Translations under genes and position numbers: made by a program
Notes under the pieces: generated by a model
What the model saw: the letters and a program-made list of their open reading frames with translations, nothing else
The model's database searches: none
What the model was told of the DNA's origin: nothing
Shown here: piece after piece, positions 5,377-13,043 of the stretch
How the letters are laid out: each line of letters begins with the position of its first letter
Position numbering within the stretch: position 1 is the stretch's first letter
Origin: Gammaproteobacteria bacterium
GTDB lineage: Bacteria; Pseudomonadota; Gammaproteobacteria; Pseudomonadales; Azotimanducaceae
Reading direction: 5' to 3'
NCBI GenBank assembly: GCA_003228415.1
Contig: QIDL01000534.1
Location: 1 to 13,043, forward strand
Length of the DNA stretch: 13,043 nucleotides

Positions 5377-6357
5377 TCAGGCAGCTTTCGTCATGTGTCG
5401 AACACAGCTCAGAGCTTCATCCACGACAGCCAGATCATTTCCTTTGAGTCTCCTATTGTCGCTCAGGAGGCGCCGGTAATGGCGCGCACCGGGCATTCCT
5501 GAAAAGAGTCCCAGGCAGTGGCGGGTCATATCATGCAGACGTCCGCCGTTGCTGAGTTCGGTTTCCATGTAGTCCTGGTAGCCGTGCATAACGGTGAGCG
5601 CATCGAGGCGTTCATCGCCATAGAGGTGTTGGCTGATTGAGTTCATGAACAGCGGATTGCGATACGCCTGGCGTCCAATCATGATCCCATCGACGTGTGG
5701 CAGCTGATCAACAGCCGATTCCAGACTGTCAATCCCGCCATTCAGGATGATCGTCAATTCTGGAAAGTGCGTTTTCAGCTGGTAAACGCGTTGGTACTCC
5801 AGCGGTGGGATCCGCCGGTTCTGGGCGGGTGAGATGCCGCCGAGTAAGGCCTTGCGGGCGTGCACATAAAATCGGTCACAGCCGCCATCGGCAACCGTCC
5901 CGATGAAGTGCTCGAGCAAGTCCTGTGAATCATCACCGTCGACACCCAATCGGCATTTGACGCTGACACGCGTACCCACAGCACTGCGAATTGCTGTGAT
6001 GAGATTCGCGACCAGTGTTGGCTCGAGCATGAGGCAGGCACCGAAACGGCCTTGGTTGACTCGCGGCGATGGACAACCCACATTCAGGTTGATCTCGTCA
6101 AAGCCCCGCTTTTCCGCCAGACGCGCGGCTGCTGCCAAAGCGGCTGGATCGCTGCCGCCAAGCTGGATGGCGAGTGGATGTTCCGCAGGATGGTAGGCGA
6201 GTAGCTTCTCCGACGGGCCATTGAGCAGGGCGCCGGTGGGAATCATCTCGGTGAACAGCAGCGGTCGTCGTGCACAAAGTCGCAACAGATACCGGCAATG
6301 CCGATCTGTCCACGCCATCATGGGGGCGACGCTCAGTTCTGTGCTTCGGATATCCAC
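5377..6357 (-). CDS. dusA: tRNA-dihydrouridine(20/20a) synthase DusA
   Basis: A 326-residue flavoenzyme that reduces uridine 20/20a of the tRNA D-loop using FMN and NADPH. The TIM-barrel begins with SVAPMMAWTDRHCRYLLRL (9-27). It contains TEMIPTGALL, LAIQLGGSDP, the catalytic motif INLNVGCPSPRVNQGRFG with the proton-donor C95, VSVKCRLG, FYVHARKALLGGISPAQNR with the DusA-specific HAR-KA-L-G-SP pattern, IILNGGI, and DGIMIGRQAY for phosphate binding. This pattern separates DusA from DusB and DusC, and the length is normal. The start is GTG at 6357, since the next Met codons are already inside the first barrel strand (SVAPMM). GAGG lies upstream, but about 16 nt away, so the ribosome site is weak. 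It is divergent from lpxC across about 300 nt and followed by the TerB-like gene. Confidence 0.95.
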   Translation of the reverse strand: MDIRSTELSVAPMMAWTDRHCRYLLRLCARRPLLFTEMIPTGALLNGPSEKLLAYHPAEHPLAIQLGGSDPAALAAAARLAEKRGFDEINLNVGCPSPRVNQGRFGACLMLEPTLVANLITAIRSAVGTRVSVKCRLGVDGDDSQDLLEHFIGTVADGGCDRFYVHARKALLGGISPAQNRRIPPLEYQRVYQLKTHFPELTIILNGGIDSLESAVDQLPHVDGIMIGRQAYRNPLFMNSISQHLYGDERLDALTVMHGYQDYMETELSNGGRLHDMTRHCLGLFSGMPGARHYRRLLSDNRRLKGNDLAVVDEALSCVRHMTKAA

Positions 6358-6658
6358 CAGGGGCTACTCTATCCTCGGGAAGTGGCAGTCTGCCTGCTTC
6401 AGTCGTGCTTGCAATTTGGTTGCTGAGAGCAGAAACAGGCGAGGCGATCGATGCAGGATCGGACCAGAAACGTGTTGGGGATCGATACCAATGCTAAAAG
6501 TGACTCAACTTATTGAAATTGTTAGATAATAATCAGGGATGGGATCTGATTTCATATTCATATTTATCCATTTTTCCCTCCATTTTCCCTTCATTTTACT
6601 CAAAAACTCTGTATAGTACTTTTCCAACCGCATGATTTGCAAAGAAGTAACCCCCCAG
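6358..6658. other. Divergent dusA/lpxC intergenic region, AT-rich on the lpxC side
   Basis: About 300 nt with no convincing gene. The dusA-proximal half (6358-6490) shows nothing clear. From 6490 to 6620 base composition drops sharply to AT-rich, unlike the rest of the window. It holds a short inverted repeat AATCAG (6531-6536) / CTGATT (6546-6551), a doubled hexamer TTCATA TTCATA (6551-6562), and three CATTTT elements at 6569, 6581 and 6592, spaced 12 and 11 nt. These phased T tracts lie just upstream of the predicted lpxC -10 and may bend DNA or act as an UP-like element. Confidence 0.5.
6590..6617 (+). promoter_or_regulatory. Predicted sigma-70 promoter of lpxC
   Basis: TATAGT (6612-6617) matches the -10 consensus in five of six positions. 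A weak -35, TTCATT (6590-6595), lies 16 nt upstream, and a run of T tracts precedes it. The predicted transcript would start near 6624, giving a leader of about 35 nt before the ATG at 6659. Confidence 0.5.
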
Positions 6659-7564
6659 ATGCTTCGACAAAGAACGATAAAGCGCCCAGTCCACGCTATC
6701 GGTATCGGTGTGCACTCGGGTCAGAAAGTCCGTATGACATTACGCCCTGCCGGGGAGAATACGGGAATCGTGTTCGTCCGCTCCGACCTTGGGCATGCCA
6801 GCATTCGCGCGCATGCTCGAAACGTGAGTGACACAACGTTGGCAACCAGCATCTCGGAACACGGGATGCAGGTTGCCACGGTCGAACACCTCATGTCGGC
6901 GCTCTGGGGCTTGTCCATCGATAACCTCATCGTAGAACTCAACAACGAAGAAGTTCCGATCATGGACGGCAGTGCGGCGCCGTTCGTTTACCTGATCAAT
7001 TCTGTAGGCATTGTTGAGCAACTTGCGGAGAAGAAGTTCATCCGTATCACCCGTCCCGTCAGGGTCACTCAGGGTGATTCATCGGCAACGCTGGAACCGT
7101 TCGACGGCTTCGAAGTCGATTATACTTTTGTCGCGGATCATCCGGTGTACAACCGCTATCCAAAGCAGGCGTTGCTGAACTTTGCAGAAACTTCTTACGT
7201 ACAGGAAGTCTGTCGCGCTCGCTCCTTCGGGTTGGTCCACGAACTCGAGCAAGCCCAGGGTATCCGCCGTTGCCTCGGCTCCAGTCTGGAAAATGCGGTA
7301 GGCATCGATGACTATCAGATTCTCAACAAAGACGGTCTGCGCTATGACGACGAGTTTGTGAAGCACAAGCTGCTGGATGTCATTGGTGATCTTTATCTGC
7401 TGGGCCATCCTCTGGTGGGACGCTTTCACGGCTATAAGTCAGGCCACGCGCTAAACAACAAGCTTGCTAGAGCCTTGTTACGCTGTGCAGATGCCTTCGA
7501 GATCGTGACCGTTGGAAAAGACGAGTACGCCGATATGCCCATCCAGGCACCCGCCACGGCTTGA
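6659..7564 (+). CDS. lpxC: UDP-3-O-acyl-N-acetylglucosamine deacetylase LpxC
   Basis: A 301-residue cytosolic zinc enzyme that performs the committed deacetylation step of lipid A synthesis. The start ATG 6659 (MLRQRTIKRPVHAIGIGVHSG) matches the family N-terminus; an in-frame ATG at 6632 would add nine residues absent from most homologues. All key residues are present in this numbering: VEHLMSAL with zinc ligand H77, IMDGSAAPFVY (101-111), VCRARSFG (184-191), HKLLDVIGDLYLLG with zinc ligands H236 and D240, and GHALNN with catalytic H263. The length and spacing equal those of E. coli LpxC, shifted by two. It is usually the last gene after ftsZ in the cell-division cluster; here it stands alone with its own promoter, divergent from dusA and convergent with the methyltransferase gene. 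Confidence 0.97.
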   Translation: MLRQRTIKRPVHAIGIGVHSGQKVRMTLRPAGENTGIVFVRSDLGHASIRAHARNVSDTTLATSISEHGMQVATVEHLMSALWGLSIDNLIVELNNEEVPIMDGSAAPFVYLINSVGIVEQLAEKKFIRITRPVRVTQGDSSATLEPFDGFEVDYTFVADHPVYNRYPKQALLNFAETSYVQEVCRARSFGLVHELEQAQGIRRCLGSSLENAVGIDDYQILNKDGLRYDDEFVKHKLLDVIGDLYLLGHPLVGRFHGYKSGHALNNKLARALLRCADAFEIVTVGKDEYADMPIQAPATA

Positions 7565-7590
7565 CGCGACCTTTCTGCTGTAACGCGACG

Positions 7591-7618
7591 TCCGATGGAG
7601 GGCGAGACCTCAATCGGA
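7591..7618. terminator. Hairpin between convergent lpxC and methyltransferase genes
   Basis: TCCGAT (7591-7596) pairs with ATCGGA (7613-7618), and GAGG (7598-7601) pairs with CCTC (7608-7611), across a single G-A mismatch and a 6-nt loop. The stem is symmetric and could work on both strands for the two converging genes. Neither side has a T tract, so termination strength is uncertain; it may instead protect 3' ends. Confidence 0.5.
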
Positions 7619-7631
7619 GGGCGCAGCCCGC

Positions 7632-8975
7632 TTAAAGGGCGCGACCGCTTCGCGCTTCATCCAGCATTTTGATGAGGAAGCCGCGTATGGCGGATTCTGC
7701 TTCGTCCTTCGGCATCAGTTGTTGGGCTTCCATGACCTCAGCCATGTCCTTGAGTGTTCGCTTGCCGTCGATCAGTGACATGATGAGTGCGTGGATTCGG
7801 GTGACCATCGCCTGACTCCGAAAAGAAGCCAGGGCGGGTACCGGTGCGCGACCTTTGGCGATCCAATCGGGCAGGTTCTGATGTCTGCTGGCCGGAACCG
7901 CTTCTTCGACCTTCTTCGCCATCATCGTGACGATACTTTCTATCCGGCCATGACGACTGTCCGGGCAATCCAGATAGGGGCTCGCTCGTTCGGTTGACGA
8001 AATGTCGGTAAAGCCGCGGTCGGCGGCCATCTCGAGGAGTTCTTCCAGGTTGATATTTTCCGCAACTTGCGCACGCGTGAATCCCACGGAACCATGATAG
8101 ATCCAATGACCGCCTGGTTTGAGCAATTGATTGATTTCGGCAAGTAACTCTCGAGGTTCGGCATCAATCACATCCACCAGCCAGGGAGTGATGACGACAT
8201 CGAACGAAGCCGGTAGAAAGGGTGGCCGCATGGCGTCGGCGAGTATTACTTCGAACCCTTCGGCGGCGACCGCTGGTGCGGACAATGTGCGCCTTATCGC
8301 AGACCTGGCACCACTGGACGGGGCGAGTGGGAATTCCGTGAGGTCGACGTTATCTCCGCCGGCCAGCCTCTTGAGCAGCATGGTGAGATAGGGATTGATC
8401 TCGAGCGACACGCTGAGATCCGGCCCGAGGCTCTGGTGCAGATCATAGGCGAGGCGACCTGCACCGGCACCCAGCACTACCATCGATTCGGGAGGCATCG
8501 GCGCCAGCAGGTTGCTTATCGTGTCATGAGAAGCCGAGCTTTCGGTATCGCCCCAGCACCAGTCACGAAATACATTGGCCTGGTAGGAGGTCAGCCCCAT
8601 TTGCGATGGCAGCCGGGTTTTCAGCGCCAGGTAGGTTTCGAGATCGGCAGGCCTGGCCAGCCCCAGAGATGAAAGCAGGGACCTCAGAGCGTGATGTTGA
8701 TGGGTGTAGCCATCCGCCAGGGAGCTCAGCCGTTCTGTCGCCGCGGTGCTGGAGGTGCGATCGAGAGCGTCACGGGCGGCTTTCTGGCGGCTTTCCAGAT
8801 CGGCCAGCGCCGCCTGCCAGCGGTTGCGCCACTCGCTGCGAATACCGGGTGGATCGGCCACCAACCACGGCACACCGTCGTGGGTTGGATAGTCGATCTG
8901 ACAACCGTTGCAATGGAGTGCTTGAAGTGCGGTCCCGCAGCGCGGGCACGCCAGAATGTCGTTCAATTTCGACAA
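7632..8975 (-). CDS. SAM-dependent methyltransferase with Trm112-like zinc finger and N2227-like core
   Basis: About 447 residues from TTG 8975. Order: a Trm112-like zinc ribbon (LNDILACPRCGTALQALHCNGC..YPTHDGVPWLV, Cys at 10, 13, 22 and 25), a helical linker, then a Rossmann methyltransferase with glycine motif VVLGAGAGRLAYDL (166-179), ADAMRPPFLPASFDVVITPW and LLKPGGHWIYHGSVGF. The RDWCWGDTES stretch before the fold and the GAGAGRLAY motif resemble the N2227/carnosine N-methyltransferase family rather than UbiE. The C-terminus (HALIMSLIDGKRTLKDMAEVME...) looks like a small helical PqqD/winged-helix-like module. The substrate is unknown. The frame is open to TTG 9053, but there is no ATG; TTG 8975 has AAGGA at 8983-8987, 7 nt away, and starts close to the zinc ribbon. 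It lies downstream of the Tat/DUF1501-like gene on the same strand; an inverted repeat (AGCCCGG 9016-9022 / CCGGGCT 9069-9075) in the gap could separate them. Confidence 0.78.
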   Translation of the reverse strand: MSKLNDILACPRCGTALQALHCNGCQIDYPTHDGVPWLVADPPGIRSEWRNRWQAALADLESRQKAARDALDRTSSTAATERLSSLADGYTHQHHALRSLLSSLGLARPADLETYLALKTRLPSQMGLTSYQANVFRDWCWGDTESSASHDTISNLLAPMPPESMVVLGAGAGRLAYDLHQSLGPDLSVSLEINPYLTMLLKRLAGGDNVDLTEFPLAPSSGARSAIRRTLSAPAVAAEGFEVILADAMRPPFLPASFDVVITPWLVDVIDAEPRELLAEINQLLKPGGHWIYHGSVGFTRAQVAENINLEELLEMAADRGFTDISSTERASPYLDCPDSRHGRIESIVTMMAKKVEEAVPASRHQNLPDWIAKGRAPVPALASFRSQAMVTRIHALIMSLIDGKRTLKDMAEVMEAQQLMPKDEAESAIRGFLIKMLDEARSGRAL

Positions 8976-9073
8976 ACCCGAATCCTTGTGAAGCGCCCGC
9001 GGCGACCTGATAGAAAGCCCGGCTGACAATGGTTTGCCTGAGTCTAACAACAATCCGCGACGCTGGTTCCGGG

Positions 9074-10717
9074 CTAAATGGTTCCCTGCACTATTGGTTG
9101 AAATGCAGTGTAGAGATCCTGCTGGGCGGCGACCGGTGTATTGCCGAATACCTGACCGAAGAGCCCTTGCTCGTTGTGCAGCGCCATGTAGTTCAACAAC
9201 ACGGTCTGAACCAGCAGGTTCACGTTGTTCGCAGCTGGTGTGGCGCTGGTTTCCACCGAACCATCCGACCGCATGAAGCCGATCTGCTGACGGCGGGCCT
9301 GTTCATCGGTGGTATTGCCGATCAGAGTTGGCCGACTCCCTGGATTATAGACCAGGAAGAAGGTGGCGGCGGTGGAGCTGTTGTCACTGGTCCACTCACC
9401 CTTTCCGCGTCCGTCCGCGGTTGCGTCAATGGCGCCATTGGAGGAGAGCGAGCCGTCGGACATCACATAGAGCATCAATGGCTTGCCGCGGCGGGAGGCG
9501 TATTCCAGGCATGCGCCCATGCATTCGCCAGCCCGGAAGTCTTTGACTTCGCCTTCGGCTCGACGACCGCCGTGATAATCATAACCGCCCATTTCGACGG
9601 TGCCGGCTCCGGCGAAACCGTTGATCACCATCTTCATGATCGAAGCGGTTTTCTGGAACTCACGAGAGGACTGGTCTCCGGAGTTGAATTCCGACGCATC
9701 GAAAATCCCGTTGGCGCCGACGATCTGCTGGTCCAGGGCCGGATCGATGTCCGAAGGGTTACCGTACTCTTCGGCCAGGTAGGCCGATTTCAGATAGCCA
9801 CACCTGACCAGATCTTTGACCACGTCGTTGGTGGTGATGGCCGGTGGTTGGCCGTTGTTGATGGCGTTCATTTTCTGGTCGCTGATGCGGTATACCGATT
9901 CCATGACGGCAACAGCATCGAGCTGCGAAAGGCCAAGTCCGGTGATATCCCCTACGTCTACCAGTCCGGTGACATCGCTCGGGCGATCCACCTTGGTTGG
10001 TCGAATGGTCAGATCGATGAGATCTGCCGGGGCCATGGAGTTGCCACCGGAGTCGGAGTTGTTGCTGCCGATCAGGGTCAGCAGAGACCCGTCCGCACCC
10101 TTGCCGATGATCGGATTGTTGTTCTGGTCCATCCCCATGCCAGCTCTGGCGATCCCATACATGGGGTTGTGCGGGTTGTTGCTGGTGTCGTTGTCGGAAC
10201 GAGCCGGGATGACCGCGCCGTTGGTGTTTGCAGCGGTGGCCGCGGATACCCGGGTCATCATGCCGCGTAGAAAAGCGCTGTCGGAGTGGAATGCCAGCCC
10301 CAGCTGCTGATCGATGTTATCTCTGGTCTGGGTGTTGGGATTGACGATGGACGGAATCATATCGCCGGGCAGCCCTTGTCTTTCATAGCCCTGGGTGCTC
10401 AGGAAGTCGAGCTGCCCTCCCTGCTGACCGACCAGCACGTTGGAGCCAGCCTGGTTCGAACCGCCCGCCAGATCGAAACAGATGAACGGAATTTTGCCTG
10501 CCCCCAGCGTCGCGATGCCACAGGAGTTCACAAGCGGCGCCATGTCGCTCGACAGCGCAAACGCTTTGCCGCCAAGCGTTATCGAACTGGTGCCGAACAA
10601 AGCGCCGGCGCCACCGAGAATGAATCCTTGAGAGAGGAATTCCCGGCGAGTGCGTGGTCGTGGGTGATCCGCGTGAAGAAGTGGATCGTCATAGTTGCGC
10701 TTTCTGCGTCTGATCAT
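9074..10717 (-). CDS. Tat-exported DUF1501-like periplasmic protein
   Basis: A 547-residue protein with a clear twin-arginine signal: TRREFL at 23-28, hydrophobic GFILGGAGALFG, and a probable cleavage after AFA (about 54). After it come ICFDLAGGSNQAGSNVLVGQQGG, a long middle region, and GYDYHGG...LMLYVMSDGSLSSNGAID, arranged like DUF1501 proteins, which have an alkaline phosphatase/sulfatase-like core; I do not see a full set of sulfatase active-site residues, so activity is uncertain. Tat export suggests folding before transport, possibly with a cofactor. ATG 10717 has AGGGA 7 nt upstream and follows the stop of the dihaem LamG gene by 21 nt, so the two are co-transcribed and likely act together. 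In other bacteria DUF1501 proteins are commonly encoded beside large cytochrome-like proteins (such as DUF1800 or DUF1549/1553 proteins). The DUF1501 label is from motif memory only. Confidence 0.72.
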   Translation of the reverse strand: MIRRRKRNYDDPLLHADHPRPRTRREFLSQGFILGGAGALFGTSSITLGGKAFALSSDMAPLVNSCGIATLGAGKIPFICFDLAGGSNQAGSNVLVGQQGGQLDFLSTQGYERQGLPGDMIPSIVNPNTQTRDNIDQQLGLAFHSDSAFLRGMMTRVSAATAANTNGAVIPARSDNDTSNNPHNPMYGIARAGMGMDQNNNPIIGKGADGSLLTLIGSNNSDSGGNSMAPADLIDLTIRPTKVDRPSDVTGLVDVGDITGLGLSQLDAVAVMESVYRISDQKMNAINNGQPPAITTNDVVKDLVRCGYLKSAYLAEEYGNPSDIDPALDQQIVGANGIFDASEFNSGDQSSREFQKTASIMKMVINGFAGAGTVEMGGYDYHGGRRAEGEVKDFRAGECMGACLEYASRRGKPLMLYVMSDGSLSSNGAIDATADGRGKGEWTSDNSSTAATFFLVYNPGSRPTLIGNTTDEQARRQQIGFMRSDGSVETSATPAANNVNLLVQTVLLNYMALHNEQGLFGQVFGNTPVAAQQDLYTAFQPIVQGTI

Positions 10718-10738
10718 GGCAGTTCCCTAGTACTCGAA

Positions 10739-13043
10739 TTACTGGACCAGCATGGCGGCGCTGCCGAGCGCCGATGCACAGGACCCTTTCATGATGGCGT
10801 TGGTGTCGGCACCGCCGGACATCAGGATGTCGATCAGGTCGTTGACCTCGCTCGTCACCGCTGCCAGGGCAGGCTGAGTCGGCAGACTGAGGCCGACAAT
10901 ATTGTTCAACAGCGGGGTGATGACACTGCTGCGGTCATTGAACGCGGTGGCCTTGGAGGCACCCCAGGGGAAGGATGGCCAGAAGACAAGCCGCGCTGTC
11001 GGGTCATCCACCAGTACAGAACAGTATTCGAAGGCCAGTTGTGAGATACCCATCTGCTGTGAAGAGATAAAACCGGCGATCTTCGGTTGCACCGGCATGG
11101 CCTGATAGACCCGATCGTAGATCGTCGCCACACTTGTCACTGGAACTCCGGTCATCTTCGACATTGTCGCGTTGATTTCGGCAAAGTCGCGGACGCCGGT
11201 CGGCGGGGCCTGGTTTGCAGAGGGAACGTCCGGTGGCGGCGGCAGCGGATCCGGGAAGGGTTCCGCGTAGGCGATGGCATTGTCGGAGTCCGCCAGTCTT
11301 TCGAAGGTCAGGAAGAATTCGTCCAGGTCCGGACCCTTCTCGAGGGCGATTACCGTACCCAGTGTCGACAGCCGTTGGAAACCTTCCACGGCATAGTCCA
11401 CGTCGTTGAGGGACTCATCAATGTTTGCATAGGCCTGGCCAACATTGACTTCGCGTCCGTTCAATCCGATTCGCATGCCTCGAAGGGGTATGTTGCCAAG
11501 CGTCACGCCAGCATCGTCGAGAACCACGAAGAAGGGCTCATCGAAAAGATAAGCATAGGAGTCATACTGGCTGACCTGAAACACAACATAGGCATCGACG
11601 ATATCTACATGATCACTGACGTTGAACAGCAGGTAGTACTTCTCGCCGACACCCACTTCGAAGTTGTCGAGCACCTGTTGGGCGCTGAGTGTTCGGTTAT
11701 GGATGGCAAGCAGCCGCACGGTCCCGGCCCAGCGATTGGAATTATCCACTTCGCTGGCGAGTGCCATGGCATAGGTGTCATCCCAGACATCGAGCAGGTC
11801 GGGTGGGGTTGTGTCGACCACGTCGATCAGTTCACCATTGACGAAAATTTGACGGCCGTTTATCGGATCGTAGTTCAGCACCACGTGTTGCAGTGAAGCT
11901 TGAAGAACTTCATCGGCATCGGGGGTCGAGAGCTGCTCTCCGGCCGCATCGTCCGGGTCGTTGCGAACGAAGGTGTCGTAGTTGTAGAGCGTCTGCCCGA
12001 GAAGAAAGTTGCGCGAGGTCGTGTTGCCGGAATAGGTCAGAATTCGTGCTGGCCCATCCTGGGTGACGTTGGCCGGTGCCGCCCAGATTTCGATGGAGAA
12101 CTCACCGGTTGCGCTGATCAGATCATAGAGCTTGCTGCTCGCCGTGGTCGATCCCTGACCTTTGCCATCGATGAACTGGACACCCCAGCCGCCGACCCAG
12201 TTGTAGGTGCCCGACAGCGTCAGATTCAGTGAGGGTTCGACACCGCTGGTGTCGAAAACCTGATTCCCGGTACCGGTCTTGAATTCGTATAGAGCGATGA
12301 CGTTGCGTTCATGACGACCGCCAGATGCCGCGATAATCCCGTTTGGCAGACTGAGCGCCATGCTGGTCACCAGGTCTGGGTCGATTACCACCGCAGGAAT
12401 CGCGTCGGCAAGATCGGCGATGGCGGCCTGCATCTCATCGGCGTTGTCGCTGCAGTCGTCCCAGCAATTGTGTGATTCCTGACGAAGCCGCAGCACGAAT
12501 CGTGAATTGGCCGGATTGTCCAGATCGATCTTGGCTCGTGCCGCGTTGTAGGCGACATCGATGTCGCTGCTGGCGAAGAAGGGTGACTGTGCTACCGCTG
12601 ACGAGTCGGAGTGGCACTGGGCACAGTACTGCACGAGCAAGTTGTGCACGGCTGTGAACTCCGCCGGTGGATTGGCAGGGAAATTCTTCGAGCTACCGGG
12701 TGCTTGCAGCACCAGCGGCGCAACGAGCTCGACTTCCTTACCGCTACCACCAAAGGCGTCACCGGCCCAGTTCTCGATATATGACTGAATGATGTCGCCG
12801 CAGGCGTTGTTGTCGGTCAGCCAGCAGTTGTGGCCGCCGCGAACCTTGGAGACCATGAGCGAATCGCCGGGATCACTCAGAATCACCAGCGTGTTGGCGA
12901 TATCGTAGGCGTCGTTGATGTCGTCGGCACGGACAAAGCGTGGATTCACCGATTCGTTGTGACAGGTACCGCATCGATTGTTGGGTACCAGATTGTCCCA
13001 GACCGCCAGTTTGAAGGCCTGCACATCGGCGGTCGCCGGAGGC
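10739..13043 (-). CDS. Large dihaem c-type cytochrome/LamG-domain protein (N-terminus cut by window edge)
   Basis: The frame is open to the right edge, so the true start and probable signal peptide are missing; a GTG at 13024 is internal. Residues below count from that GTG (761 aa to the stop). Two CXXCH haem-binding sites occur: CGTCH at 18-22 and CAQCH at 134-138. Each is followed by a similar stretch (D-I-x-x-A-Y-x-x-A) and then HNCW (65-68 and 185-188) with further Cys, so the N-terminal 200 residues are an internal duplication. Residues about 243-457 are a LamG/concanavalin-like sandwich (IALYEFKTGTGNQVFDTSG, FSIEIWAAP, HVVLNYD..GRQIFVNGELI, RWAGTVRLLAIHNRTLS). The remaining 300 residues are unrecognised, with VNGREV-like strands and an acidic helical end. 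It is the first gene of a unit with the Tat/DUF1501-like gene 21 nt downstream. Likely location is periplasm or cell surface; electron transfer or ligand binding is inferred. Confidence 0.8.
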   Translation of the reverse strand, partial: PPATADVQAFKLAVWDNLVPNNRCGTCHNESVNPRFVRADDINDAYDIANTLVILSDPGDSLMVSKVRGGHNCWLTDNNACGDIIQSYIENWAGDAFGGSGKEVELVAPLVLQAPGSSKNFPANPPAEFTAVHNLLVQYCAQCHSDSSAVAQSPFFASSDIDVAYNAARAKIDLDNPANSRFVLRLRQESHNCWDDCSDNADEMQAAIADLADAIPAVVIDPDLVTSMALSLPNGIIAASGGRHERNVIALYEFKTGTGNQVFDTSGVEPSLNLTLSGTYNWVGGWGVQFIDGKGQGSTTASSKLYDLISATGEFSIEIWAAPANVTQDGPARILTYSGNTTSRNFLLGQTLYNYDTFVRNDPDDAAGEQLSTPDADEVLQASLQHVVLNYDPINGRQIFVNGELIDVVDTTPPDLLDVWDDTYAMALASEVDNSNRWAGTVRLLAIHNRTLSAQQVLDNFEVGVGEKYYLLFNVSDHVDIVDAYVVFQVSQYDSYAYLFDEPFFVVLDDAGVTLGNIPLRGMRIGLNGREVNVGQAYANIDESLNDVDYAVEGFQRLSTLGTVIALEKGPDLDEFFLTFERLADSDNAIAYAEPFPDPLPPPPDVPSANQAPPTGVRDFAEINATMSKMTGVPVTSVATIYDRVYQAMPVQPKIAGFISSQQMGISQLAFEYCSVLVDDPTARLVFWPSFPWGASKATAFNDRSSVITPLLNNIVGLSLPTQPALAAVTSEVNDLIDILMSGGADTNAIMKGSCASALGSAAMLVQ

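Noticed and set aside
9014..9075. Intrinsic terminator between the DUF1501-like and methyltransferase genes.
   Set aside because: The 7-bp arms are separated by 46 nt, too long for a reliable terminator, and the T run is short (CTTTCT); noted only within the methyltransferase entry.
9029..10270. A 413-residue + strand open frame opposite the DUF1501-like gene.
   Set aside because: It is the antisense shadow of a gene with a clear Tat signal and family motifs; its own translation shows no recognisable domain.
11087..11896. A 269-residue + strand open frame inside the LamG gene.
   Set aside because: It is an antisense shadow in GC-rich coding DNA, with no ribosome site or known motif.

Overview
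The window reads as a chromosomal segment of a moderately GC-rich, Gram-negative gammaproteobacterium, probably marine or another free-living type. The reasons are a full-length LpxC, a DusA-type dihydrouridine synthase, an HrpA C-terminus, an MlaA homologue, and a Tat-exported protein paired with a c-type haem protein. I see no tRNA, rRNA, CRISPR array, insertion sequence or phage gene. Species cannot be named from the sequence alone.

Left part (1-3240, + strand): after the tail of an hrpA-like RNA helicase gene and a 178-nt regulatory gap rich in inverted repeats, there is a RiPP metallophore operon of the HvfABC/bufferin type. The precursor (352-825) is a Sec-exported protein with eight EGKCG motifs, six of its units being 15-residue (45-bp) tandem repeats. 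A strong hairpin with a T tract separates it from the DUF692/MNIO maturase gene hvfB (886-1737). The DUF2063 partner hvfC overlaps hvfB by 17 nt. A MlaA/VacJ-family gene overlaps hvfC by one base (TGATG). Known relatives use HvfB and HvfC to convert EGKCG cysteines into copper-binding heterocycles. Here the familiar fourth gene (DoxX/HvfD) is absent and an apparently non-lipidated MlaA homologue takes its place.

Middle (3299-6357): a PP2C/SpoIIE-type phosphatase carrying an N-terminal receiver without the phospho-acceptor aspartate abuts a STAS anti-sigma antagonist gene on the + strand, a partner-switch pair. Convergent to it is a dusA-terB-like operon on the - strand.

Right (6358-13043): an AT-rich divergent region with a credible promoter drives lpxC, which stands outside a cell-division cluster. 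On the - strand, read from the right edge, come a large LamG protein with two CXXCH haem sites (cut by the window edge), a Tat-exported DUF1501-like protein 21 nt after it, and a methyltransferase with a Trm112-like zinc finger and an N2227/carnosine-N-methyltransferase-like core.

The strongest candidates for a little-described system are the hvfABC-mlaA operon with its eight-motif precursor and built-in attenuator, and the dihaem LamG/Tat DUF1501-like pair with an internal duplication of a CXXCH...HNCW module.
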